Shown one piece after another: positions 7,322 through 14,453 of a stretch of 33,404 bases of DNA (position 1 is the stretch's first letter; each line of letters opens with the position of its first letter). The translations under genes were made by a program, and so were the position numbers. Source of the DNA: Microcaldota archaeon (GTDB taxonomy: Archaea > Micrarchaeota > Micrarchaeia > Micrarchaeales > CABMGC01); NCBI GenBank assembly GCA_030040335.1, contig JASHTX010000059.1:1-33404 (forward strand). Direction: 5' to 3'. The notes under the pieces are model-generated. The model was not told where the DNA came from. It saw nothing but the letters and a program-made list of their open reading frames with translations, and searched no databases.

Positions 7322-8374
7322 ATGGAAGAGGAGTCGCTGGAGTTCTCGAGCAGGTTCAATGAGAAGTACAGCCTGGTATCAAGGAAAATGATACGCATGC
7401 TGTCAGAGAACTCGAGGCTGACCAGCACTGAGATTGCCGGCAGGCTTGGGATATCAAGGCAGGCGGTCGCGAAGAGGCTCAGCAGGTTGGAGAAGGAATT
7501 TGGGATCAGGTACGTGCCTGAGTTCAACGAGGACAAGCTTGGCATATCGAACCCTCACATCGTAATGGTGAAGTTCAGGGAGAAACCAAGCCAATCGTAT
7601 CTTGCAGACATCTTCTCCCGCTCTTACATAACTCAGGTCGTGGTGTCTGTGAAGGGTACCTACGACCTCCTCATATACGCAAACTCGCTTTCGAGGGACG
7701 CGTACATACACTGGGACAAGGGAATGCAGATACTGCTCGCAGACTACGAGCCCTCATGGCGCTCTTCTGACATAGGGCATGCGCAGCTCGGCTTCTATCC
7801 TTTGCGGAACGATCTCCTAGGCAGGGTCTCCATTCCAGAGGAGTACAAGACGATACTGAAGGCCCTGAACACCGATGCACGCGCATCATTCGAGTCGATC
7901 TCCAAGCAGTCTGGCATGCGCGTAAACAGGGTTGTCTACAACTTCAAGAAGCTGCTGAAGCTCGGTTACATAAAGCGCTTCACGCTTGCGATGACAAAAC
8001 TGGAGAATGCGGTGATAATGACGCACTTCGCCAAGTATAATATCTCTAGGACTTTCGAGAATGATGCAAAGGGGACCAGACCGGTCTACAGGGCCGACGA
8101 CCAGTACCCCTTGGTCAGTAGATACATAATAACAAATCAGCTCGTGGGCAGCTACGACTTCTTCAGCGCAGGAGTCTTCGACAGCCCGGAGGTAGCGTAC
8201 AAGAGGAACATCGCCTGGTTCAGGCACCAGCTGAAACCCGAGCGGCCGAAGCTGGTATACGGAATAGTGGACAAGGTCATCGTAGGCAATCTGCCTGTGA
8301 GGAGCGTAGACACATACAAGGAATACGATGCGATAGTGTGGTCGCCTGATTTTAGGAAGGAGGAACATCTCTGA
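7322..8374 (+). CDS. Lrp/AsnC-like regulator with two HTH units (paralogue)
   Basis: A 350-residue predicted transcription regulator, colinear with the one at 3833-4879: both share SRKM-RLLSENSR, the SRLEKEFGIRY region, NPHI, YDLLIYAN, SRDAYIHWDKGMQI, QLGFYPLRNDLL and DKVIVGNLPVRSVDT. Domain order is winged HTH (about 20-65), RAM-like, winged HTH (about 175-222, with LNTDARASFESISKQSGMRV), RAM-like. The TATA-like tctaaagg at 7292-7300 lies about 26 nt before the ATG, so translation is probably leaderless. Its end overlaps the convergent HerA-like gene by 23 bp. The target and effector are unknown; the two paralogues may form mixed oligomers (inference). Confidence 0.82.
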   Translation: MEEESLEFSSRFNEKYSLVSRKMIRMLSENSRLTSTEIAGRLGISRQAVAKRLSRLEKEFGIRYVPEFNEDKLGISNPHIVMVKFREKPSQSYLADIFSRSYITQVVVSVKGTYDLLIYANSLSRDAYIHWDKGMQILLADYEPSWRSSDIGHAQLGFYPLRNDLLGRVSIPEEYKTILKALNTDARASFESISKQSGMRVNRVVYNFKKLLKLGYIKRFTLAMTKLENAVIMTHFAKYNISRTFENDAKGTRPVYRADDQYPLVSRYIITNQLVGSYDFFSAGVFDSPEVAYKRNIAWFRHQLKPERPKLVYGIVDKVIVGNLPVRSVDTYKEYDAIVWSPDFRKEEHL

Positions 8375-9929
8375 GTTCGACCGAATCATTTCCTATCACT
8401 ATGACCTTCGCATATTTTTCACCTCTCCTGCGCAGCATTCTTTCCGTGTCTTCAGGCCTTTTCAGCCCTGTCTCGTACTCTATCGCGATCTTCTCGCCGT
8501 CCTTGTAGGCAATCACGTCGGGTCCGTAGGCATTATTGTAAACCATGTTTCTGATGCCGTTCTCGGTGAGATACTTGCTTATCAGGCTGACCATGATGTC
8601 GTGCTCTGCGCTGTTCCTCGGCATTGCGATATACCATGCACCTTCAAAGGGTGGCTCGGACACAACATGGTATCCGATTATTCCGGTTTTTATCAACTCG
8701 ATCAGCGACCTCGTCACTTCTTCCTGTTCGAATCCCTCGTTTCTGAGTCTCTCTTCGAGCTCGCGTTTGCTCACTATCCCCTTTGCCAGATCAACTATCC
8801 GGTGGACAGGGTCCCTGATTGCTGGCCTAAATCGCAGGCACCTAACTATTTTAGGACTCCTGTCATATGCCAGCTGCACCAGCGCGCAGCCGCGCTGGAG
8901 CTCCCTCAGCGCCTTCCTCACTTCGATGAACCTGTTGTACTCAGTGCCGGCTGCAATTATGTTGGCGATGTAGTTCTGCTCTTCAGGTTCCCTCTGCGTG
9001 AATGCGATCAGCGTAGCTGCGTTGCTCCTTATTTCCTTGTCCAGCGCCTTTGCCCGCTGCGCTATGGCGATCATGCCTAGGCCATACTTCCTGCCCTCTG
9101 CAACCAACCTTGCCACGACCGGGCTGTCCTGGAGTTTTTCCGCCTCGTCTATGACAATATAGAACCTCCTTTTGCTTCCTGATGCGCTGCCCTGCAGGAG
9201 GTTTGCATATATCTTCCTTAGTATACTCTCCATATAGAGCGCCTGTGCTTCTGAGCTATGCAGACTTGCGAGCGAGAAGACAGACCTGGAGTTCAGCAGG
9301 CTGCCAACGCTGACGCTCCTCTGGAACTGCTCTCCGGCTACTGCGAGCAGGCGCTTCTCAAGCGCGTCGAGCACGTTCTGCTCCGGCTTTGATCTTGACC
9401 TGCGCTTGAAGACCTTTATCGTGTAAAGCAGGCTGTGCATATTCGGCGTGCGCTCCTTGACAGCGCTTATCCAGTACGTGTATGCGATGCACCTGTAGAG
9501 CGTGCCAGCCTGCACCTCTCCGAGATGGAGCACACGCTTGAACATGCCGGTTATCTCTGATGTGCGTTCCCTCTCTGTTAGGCCGTCAAGGTCAAAGATA
9601 TTCACAGCGTGTATACTCGCGTCGTAGATCACGGCATGAATATCTTTCGCACCCTCCACATACTCTGCGTGCGGGTCCAGTACAAGAAAGTTTGCTCCGT
9701 GCCCTGCTAGCTGCCTGAGGATCAGCTTGCATGCGTTGCTCTTGCCGGCCCCACTCTCACCGGTTATCATCACGTGCCGGTTCGTACTTTTGTCCAGGTT
9801 AAGCCTCATGGATTTGAAGTACCTTCTTTGCCATTGCCATCTCAAAAGACCAAAGCGCCTCACTAGGCGCAACTCGCGATGGACTTTGCCGAGAGTTATA
9901 GAGTTTCTGTTTTTGAAAAAAGTAAACAT
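8352..9929 (-). CDS. HerA/VirB4-like ATPase with C-terminal HTH and nuclease-like domain
   Basis: About 525 residues. The FtsK-HerA type P-loop ATPase core shows Walker A GESGAGKS (about 57-64), LDPHAEY, Walker B FYIVIDEAEKL (about 256-266) and the downstream GMIAIAQRAKALDKEI and TLIAFTQREPEEQ segments typical of HerA/VirB4 hexameric DNA or protein pumps. A winged-HTH-like stretch follows (about 382-422, GIVSKRELEERLRNEGF). The C-terminus (about 440-525) has GPDVIAYKDGEKIAIEYETG, resembling the PD-x-ExE/K core of restriction-like nucleases; the usual Lys is not clear. The ATG at 9929 was chosen over upstream ones because GGTGA precedes it and the upstream residues look non-coding and overlap the divergent gene's promoter. 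Such proteins are common in integrated archaeal elements, but no integrase or att site is seen here. Confidence 0.75.
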   Translation of the reverse strand: MFTFFKNRNSITLGKVHRELRLVRRFGLLRWQWQRRYFKSMRLNLDKSTNRHVMITGESGAGKSNACKLILRQLAGHGANFLVLDPHAEYVEGAKDIHAVIYDASIHAVNIFDLDGLTERERTSEITGMFKRVLHLGEVQAGTLYRCIAYTYWISAVKERTPNMHSLLYTIKVFKRRSRSKPEQNVLDALEKRLLAVAGEQFQRSVSVGSLLNSRSVFSLASLHSSEAQALYMESILRKIYANLLQGSASGSKRRFYIVIDEAEKLQDSPVVARLVAEGRKYGLGMIAIAQRAKALDKEIRSNAATLIAFTQREPEEQNYIANIIAAGTEYNRFIEVRKALRELQRGCALVQLAYDRSPKIVRCLRFRPAIRDPVHRIVDLAKGIVSKRELEERLRNEGFEQEEVTRSLIELIKTGIIGYHVVSEPPFEGAWYIAMPRNSAEHDIMVSLISKYLTENGIRNMVYNNAYGPDVIAYKDGEKIAIEYETGLKRPEDTERMLRRRGEKYAKVIVIGNDSVELRDVPPS

Positions 9930-9994
9930 AATTTCACCAATGCTGCCCGACTTTAGAGGGTGAACATCGCAGCGGGCAGGAATAAAGCCAACCC

Positions 9995-10002
9995 TTTTAT
10001 AT
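9995..10002 (+). promoter_or_regulatory. TATA box for methyltransferase-like gene
   Basis: ttttatat is centred about 26 nt before the ATG at 10023, predicting a leaderless transcript. It decides against the in-frame GTG at 9960, which lies upstream of the box. Confidence 0.55.
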
Positions 10003-10022
10003 CGGGAAAAGACAATGCCAGC

Positions 10023-10733
10023 ATGGAAAAGGGCAGGTCGCAAGAGGGCAGGACGTCTGAATTCATGGGTGTGAAGTACCTGCGGCGCCAGCACGAGCTG
10101 GAGCTCATAGGCACCAACATCTACACCTCTGGAGCTGCACATTCTGGCATCGGAAACATTCACGAATTACTTGACAGCGAGTGGATAAAGGATACGGGAG
10201 GCAGGAGCGGCAAGAAAGCAACGTCAGAGTACCAGTACCTCTGTTTCCCGCCCAGCCATCAACTCAGGACAGGGCTTGTCAGCGAGGAGGTGCTTGATGA
10301 CATAAAGAGCAATGGGAAAACGGTGCTGAGCGTGGGCGCTGGCTACGCCTTCACCGAACGAGTGTTGGTCAAGAAGCTTGGAGTGAATGCGGAGCAGATA
10401 ACGCTGGCAGACCGCGCGAACGTTATGCCGAAGGGTTTCAAGACCCTTCTCTTCGACATGGAAGAGGAATGGAAGCTCGGAGGCAAGAAGTATGACTACA
10501 TACTCTTCGCCCAATCCATAATACTGCCGAACGAGAGGTCGAAAAGGATGGGCAGGATACTAGAGAAGGCATACGCTGCGCTGAACGATGAAGGGCAGAT
10601 CAGAATCACCGGCACGTTCAGCCCAGAAGAAATAACAAACCTCAGAATATGGCTCGGAAAGAGGCATCCTGAAGCCGAGCTTGCAACAGACGACGAATTG
10701 TACCTCATTGTGATAAGGAAGGGCATACGGTGA
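10023..10733 (+). CDS. Class I SAM-dependent methyltransferase-like protein
   Basis: A 236-residue protein with a Rossmann-type methyltransferase core. Motif I is KTVLSVGAGYAFTERVL, motif II TLADRANVMPKG, the acidic strand-4 region KKYDYILFAQSIILPNER, and post-motif strands AALNDEGQIRITGTF. The final ATDDELYLIVIRKG resembles the last beta strands of the family. The first about 85 residues are an N-terminal extension of unknown role. The substrate (DNA, RNA, protein or small molecule) cannot be told. The TATA box places the start at this ATG. It diverges from the HerA-like gene with about 90 bp between starts. Confidence 0.65.
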   Translation: MEKGRSQEGRTSEFMGVKYLRRQHELELIGTNIYTSGAAHSGIGNIHELLDSEWIKDTGGRSGKKATSEYQYLCFPPSHQLRTGLVSEEVLDDIKSNGKTVLSVGAGYAFTERVLVKKLGVNAEQITLADRANVMPKGFKTLLFDMEEEWKLGGKKYDYILFAQSIILPNERSKRMGRILEKAYAALNDEGQIRITGTFSPEEITNLRIWLGKRHPEAELATDDELYLIVIRKGIR

Positions 10734-10920
10734 AGTAGCTGGCGCTTTGCCCAAGACTACGGCATTCTTTTTTGAAAATATCATAGCGTAGAATTCACCT
10801 CTTACAAGATAACCAGTTTCCTGGTTAAAAGTGAATATTTTACCAACAAATAAATATGGGAAAATACCCTTATGTTACGTAGTTTTGCCTGATTTAGAAC
10901 TCGGAAGCTAGGAGGATGAG
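10734..10920 (+). promoter_or_regulatory. Intergenic hairpin and promoter
   Basis: A T-rich run (10769-10774) may end the methyltransferase-like transcript. TAACCAG / CTGGTTA forms a 7-bp hairpin at about 10810-10827. A TATA-like aaataaatat (10847-10856) and a strong GGAGGATGAG ribosome-binding site (10911-10920) serve the next gene. Confidence 0.45.
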
Positions 10921-11595
10921 ATGACAAAAGCAGTGAAGCAAAGGGAAAAGGGAAGCGAAGACCTGAGCGCGTTCCTTACGAAGTACCCTGTGTTCAACGC
11001 CAGACAAGAAGAAGACAAGATGCACCTGCTGGCGAGATACGATCGCATAAAGGCGCTCTGGAGGGCGGACACAGAGCCGGATCTGAGGGCAAGGGGTAAG
11101 GATACAGTGACGCTCATGTATATGGTCAGCGCCTTCAAGCCTCCGAATGCAATCACAGTTGACCTCTCTTATCCCGATCAGGAGTGGCCAAACGCCCATC
11201 ATGAAGTTGACATCCACGTGACTTTCAGTTATGCGGGCAGGAAGAAGACTGTCTCTATGGGGCCTTTCCCAACTGTTGGGGAGCTTTCGCTGCCAGAGAA
11301 AGCGCGAATTTGGATGGCATTGAAACCCAAGAGCGATGACTCATCTGAAGCGGTCCAGCACGTGGCAGAGGTGATGGTGGGAAGAGACAAGAACGCAGGG
11401 GACCAGTTGTATCCGGAGTTCGATGACCATCAGGGGGCGATGACCACAAGCCTTGAGGCGCTTGGTTATAAGAAGGTAAGCGGGCCCGTAATGGTAAAGA
11501 ATACCGGCAGCCCAATAGGGCATGATTTCAGGTATCGGTTCGTGGATGCTCGAGATCTGCAGCGGTTGAGAAGGGCGAGACCGGGCGGGGATTGA
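10921..11595 (+). CDS. Hypothetical protein
   Basis: A 224-residue soluble, charged protein not recognised as a member of any family. The ATG is preceded by GGAGGATGAG, one of the best ribosome-binding sites in the window, so the gene is probably real. The middle (about 60-115) reads as alternating beta strands (MVSAFKPPNAITVDLSYP, VDIHVTFSYAGRKKTVSMG), the C-terminus is rich in Arg (VDARDLQRLRRARPGG). No signal peptide or membrane helix. It is first of three unrecognised plus-strand genes (with those at 11735 and 12141), each with its own upstream signals. Confidence 0.6.
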   Translation: MTKAVKQREKGSEDLSAFLTKYPVFNARQEEDKMHLLARYDRIKALWRADTEPDLRARGKDTVTLMYMVSAFKPPNAITVDLSYPDQEWPNAHHEVDIHVTFSYAGRKKTVSMGPFPTVGELSLPEKARIWMALKPKSDDSSEAVQHVAEVMVGRDKNAGDQLYPEFDDHQGAMTTSLEALGYKKVSGPVMVKNTGSPIGHDFRYRFVDARDLQRLRRARPGGD

Positions 11596-11734
11596 AGGCA
11601 TAATCCAATTATCGAATGGGGGCGGAATCAATTATTTTCTGAATGGGACTATTTATAATGGAACTTTTGCTTACAAAGTGCGAATAACGTCAATACTTAA
11701 ATAGACGGGAAAACAACCATTATGCAGTGAATTT

Positions 11735-12067
11735 ATGACTCGTGTGCGAGATGGAAGCAGGCTCAAAGATCCCAATGAAGGCAGGGTAATGGAAGCGGTA
11801 ATAGCCTTGAGGGACAGGCAGCTAGGCGGAAGGAAGGGCAAGATAACCGAGTCGGCAATACAGAAGAAGATTGGAGGTAAGGCCCGTTCAGAATCACATC
11901 TTGGTCTGCTTGCAATCAACGATATTGCTCAAGAACTGCGAAGGCGCGGATTGCTAGCAGAGGATTCGAAGCTGGGCTATCGGCCTACGGACCGTGACAG
12001 GGCAGCGAAAGAGGTTGCGAAACTGAACCGAACACTTCAGACAAGGAGCTCAGAGTCGGATCTGTAA
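11735..12067 (+). CDS. Small hypothetical protein, possible winged helix
   Basis: A 110-residue basic protein. Helical pattern GRVMEAVIALRDRQLGGRKG, ITESAIQKKIGGKARSESHL, GLLAINDIAQELRRRGLLAE followed by LGYRPTDRDRA resembles a winged helix-turn-helix (helix, turn, recognition helix, two-strand wing), but no family is recognised. A TATA-like cttaaata (about 11696-11703) lies 30-40 nt before the ATG; a short ATG-CAG-TGA sits just upstream at about 11722. The possible DNA-binding role is inferred from the helical pattern only. Confidence 0.55.
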   Translation: MTRVRDGSRLKDPNEGRVMEAVIALRDRQLGGRKGKITESAIQKKIGGKARSESHLGLLAINDIAQELRRRGLLAEDSKLGYRPTDRDRAAKEVAKLNRTLQTRSSESDL

Positions 12068-12076
12068 TACGTAACT

Positions 12077-12166
12077 ATGATGCAGGAAGTATCATCTGCA
12101 GGCTATGAGCTTCTGGATAGGAAATATCACAGGGAAATGAATGACTGGCACAAAAGAATCAGATAG
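12077..12166 (+). CDS. Possible 29-residue ORF overlapping the next start
   Basis: ATG-ATG to TAG in a third frame, ending 26 bp inside the following gene. It could couple translation of the 203-residue gene, or be chance. No sequence feature beyond its position supports it. Confidence 0.15.
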   Translation: MMQEVSSAGYELLDRKYHREMNDWHKRIR

Positions 12167-12752
12167 TAAGGTATTGGACGTCCGCAGCAGGGCCATACTT
12201 GCCAACAGAGGCGTGGTCGGACTGGCGCACATACAGAAAGACCAGATACCAGACCAACTCAGCGAACCCTACATGAAGATGCTCAACAGGACCGATAGGA
12301 AGGAAGGCGATGCGGGGCAATTCGGCCTAGGGATGGCCCATTCGGTGATAGTGCATCTGGGCGCCCTGCCTGCGCCAAAACGCGTTATGCTCATGATCGA
12401 GGAGGACGCAAACCAGAAAACCGTGAATTTCTTCGCTGCAGTGCTCTACGGGCAGGAGGACTTTAACACAGTCCTCTCCTATTACGAGTTTTCATCGGGC
12501 AATGAAAAAGGGCAGGGTCTGAAGACTGTAGATCTTAAGGAGGAGAAGCCGGCACCTGGAAACGCGCCGCTCTATGCGCTGGTTATAGGACCATACAAGC
12601 TGGCCTCTGATGCATACCGCGACAGCATGGCGGTTGAGGAGGACAAGATGCTTGCGATTAGAAGATTTCGGGAAGAGTTTGGGCTGTCGAGCAAAGCGCA
12701 GGTCGAGATACCAAGCCCTGCAACTGAGCCTAGAGCTGAGCACCCGAACTGA
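12141..12752 (+). CDS. Hypothetical protein
   Basis: A 203-residue protein of no recognised family. AGGGAAATGA lies just upstream of the ATG. The central part alternates predicted strands and helices (SVIVHLGALPAPKRVMLMIE, VNFFAAVLYGQEDFNTVLSY, LYALVIGPYKLASDAYRD), suggesting a compact alpha/beta domain; the C-terminus is Pro/Glu-rich and probably disordered. No signal peptide. The last 23 bp overlap the end of the convergent endonuclease IV gene. Confidence 0.55.
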   Translation: MTGTKESDSKVLDVRSRAILANRGVVGLAHIQKDQIPDQLSEPYMKMLNRTDRKEGDAGQFGLGMAHSVIVHLGALPAPKRVMLMIEEDANQKTVNFFAAVLYGQEDFNTVLSYYEFSSGNEKGQGLKTVDLKEEKPAPGNAPLYALVIGPYKLASDAYRDSMAVEEDKMLAIRRFREEFGLSSKAQVEIPSPATEPRAEHPN

Positions 12753-13569
12753 CGATCCTCCTAACCAGCCTCAGCTCGCCCTCTCCGGAGTGCTCCCCAG
12801 GGGTCTCGAGTATCATGGGCTTCGAACGTAGTTCCTCGTTTGCCAAAAGGGTTTCGAAACCGCTCCTGCCTATCTTACCGAAGCCTATGTTCTCGTGCCT
12901 GTCCAGTCCAGAGCCGCACTGGTACTTCGAATCGTTGAGATGTATTACGTGTATTCTGGAGACGTCAAGGGTGTGGAGCACGTCATCAATAACCTCTGGC
13001 TTTGTTATGTCGTAGCCTGCCGCGAAGATGTGACAAGTGTCTATGCAGAAACCAAGGTTTTTGGGGCCTATGCTGTTGTACAGCCCTACAAGGTCATCCA
13101 GGTCTGAGCCGACGCTGTTCCTCTGCCCAGCCTCGTTCTCCATAAGAATGTAGGTGTTCTTCGCTGCAGATGTCGCAAGCCTTACCGCTTCCCTCACTCG
13201 CTCGAATCCCTTCTCTTTGCCCTCGCCCAGATGGCTGCCCAGGTGTATGACAAGGTACTTCACGCCGAGCGCTTCGCACCTGTAGACTGCGTCTAGATAA
13301 GCCGCCTTGGTCTTCTCATAGACCTCTTCCCTGGGGGATGCGGGATTGGGGAGATAGGACATGTGTGCTATGACAGGCCTTATGCCGTATGATCTCTCCT
13401 TTGCTGTGAACCTCTCTAGCTCTCCGGTCTCGAGTGCTTTGGTGCTCCAGCTGCGTGGGTTCGTAAGGAAGAGCTGCATGCATGTGCATCCCAGATCCCT
13501 GGCGCGATCGAAGGCAAGGTCAAGGCTGGCAGAAATAGAAACGTGGTAGCCGATGCGGAGCATGGGCAT
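12730..13569 (-). CDS. nfo: Endonuclease IV (AP endonuclease)
   Basis: Endonuclease IV cleaves DNA 5' of abasic sites in base-excision repair. The 279-residue protein shows the full set of three-zinc ligands: H69, H109, E144, D177, H180, H210, D223, H225 and E255, in VIAHMSYLPN, VIHLGSHLG, LMENEAGQ, FCIDTCHIFAAGYD, HLNDSKYQCGSGLDRHENIG and ILETPGE. Two ATGs six bases apart are possible; the second (13563) aligns best with the family start (MxxIGxHVS) and sits about 26 nt after the TATA box atataaataa (13585-13594), so translation is probably leaderless. Upstream on the same strand is the zinc-ribbon TFB-like gene. Confidence 0.95.
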   Translation of the reverse strand: MPMLRIGYHVSISASLDLAFDRARDLGCTCMQLFLTNPRSWSTKALETGELERFTAKERSYGIRPVIAHMSYLPNPASPREEVYEKTKAAYLDAVYRCEALGVKYLVIHLGSHLGEGKEKGFERVREAVRLATSAAKNTYILMENEAGQRNSVGSDLDDLVGLYNSIGPKNLGFCIDTCHIFAAGYDITKPEVIDDVLHTLDVSRIHVIHLNDSKYQCGSGLDRHENIGFGKIGRSGFETLLANEELRSKPMILETPGEHSGEGELRLVRRIVSSGAQL

Positions 13570-13605
13570 ACTTGCAAAGCCGCGTTATTTATATCCAGAA
13601 GCAGG

Positions 13606-14340
13606 TCACTCTTGCTTCCCGGAATTGCCCGCCGGAAGCCGGTTCGCCTTGATCACTGAGCTGAGCTCGGCAATCTCGGTCCCGGTGACATTGAGATATT
13701 CAACAAGGTACTCTTGCAGTCCTCTGTACTCCTTCTTTCCGTATCCGCTGGCATAGATGAATGCACCGACAAGCGGCATCAGAGGTGCCGAATCGTCTCC
13801 GATTACGGCCCTGAGATTCGTCTTTCTCACCAGCGACACAGAGTCCTGAATCAACTCGCGCGTTAGCGCATAAGCATAGCCCACAGCCTCTATGCCTTCA
13901 ACCAGTTTCTGCGCGGTCGTCTCTATCCACCTTTCTTCTTTAATCTGCTGCTTTTCCTGCCCCCATGTCTGCCTTCCGGGTTTGTGACGATTCTTCTCTG
14001 TTACGGGCTCAATCTGGCTTGCTGCAGGGTCGGCTTTCTCAGTACTGACTGCTACTTTGGCCTGTACAGGTTTTGGCGCGCTCGCTGCCCTGGTCTGCTC
14101 CAGCTCCTCGAGCCGGTCCACCTCGCTCCTCAACTTTGCGAGCCTTATCAGATTCTCGACTCTCTCGCTGGCGTCCTTGTATGGGACGCGCTCTGGATCC
14201 AGCCAGTCCTTGCCAGTCTGGACCACGTCTCCGCATACATTGCAGACGCCAACCCCGCGCTTGTCGTACTTGACTGAGCCGGAGTTGCACTTCAGACACG
14301 GAGTCGGGCTTCTCAGCTTATACTTGTTGTTTTCACTCAT
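13606..14340 (-). CDS. TFIIB-like protein: zinc ribbon plus one cyclin-like region
   Basis: About 244 residues. The N-terminus has a zinc ribbon PCLKCNSGSVKYDKRGVGVC-NVCGDVV (C-x2-C ... C-x2-C), like the TFIIB/TFB ribbon, followed by DWLDPERVPYKDASER, comparable to the TFB linker. A charged, Ala/Pro/Gln-rich linker (about 80-145) leads to a C-terminal helical region (about 150-240) with PLMPLVGAFIYASGYGKKEY and YLVEYLNVTGTEIAELSSVI, similar in pattern to a single TFIIB cyclin repeat. A normal TFB has two repeats and about 300 residues. The ATG at 14340 has GGTG upstream; an in-frame TTG at 14397 sits near the start predicted from a TATA box at about 14417-14425. The adjacent upstream gene encodes a ribbon-less cyclin-repeat protein. 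It may be a basal or specialised transcription factor (inference). Confidence 0.6.
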   Translation of the reverse strand: MSENNKYKLRSPTPCLKCNSGSVKYDKRGVGVCNVCGDVVQTGKDWLDPERVPYKDASERVENLIRLAKLRSEVDRLEELEQTRAASAPKPVQAKVAVSTEKADPAASQIEPVTEKNRHKPGRQTWGQEKQQIKEERWIETTAQKLVEGIEAVGYAYALTRELIQDSVSLVRKTNLRAVIGDDSAPLMPLVGAFIYASGYGKKEYRGLQEYLVEYLNVTGTEIAELSSVIKANRLPAGNSGKQE

Positions 14341-14453
14341 TTTCACACCGGCGCGGGTATGTGCATTACCAGCAAGTCCGCGTTTTCCCGAGAGCAAGTA
14401 GATACTGTTTTCCGCTTATTTATGCATTGACTTTGGATCCTGAGCAGATGCGG

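Noticed and set aside
9930..10163. N-terminal extension of the HerA-like protein to 603 residues
   Set aside because: The added 78 residues look non-coding, overlap the divergent gene's promoter and start, and a GGTGA ribosome-binding site supports the ATG at 9929.
8352..12752. Complete integrated plasmid or virus around the HerA-like ATPase
   Set aside because: No integrase, replication gene, tRNA-associated attachment site or flanking direct repeat is visible.
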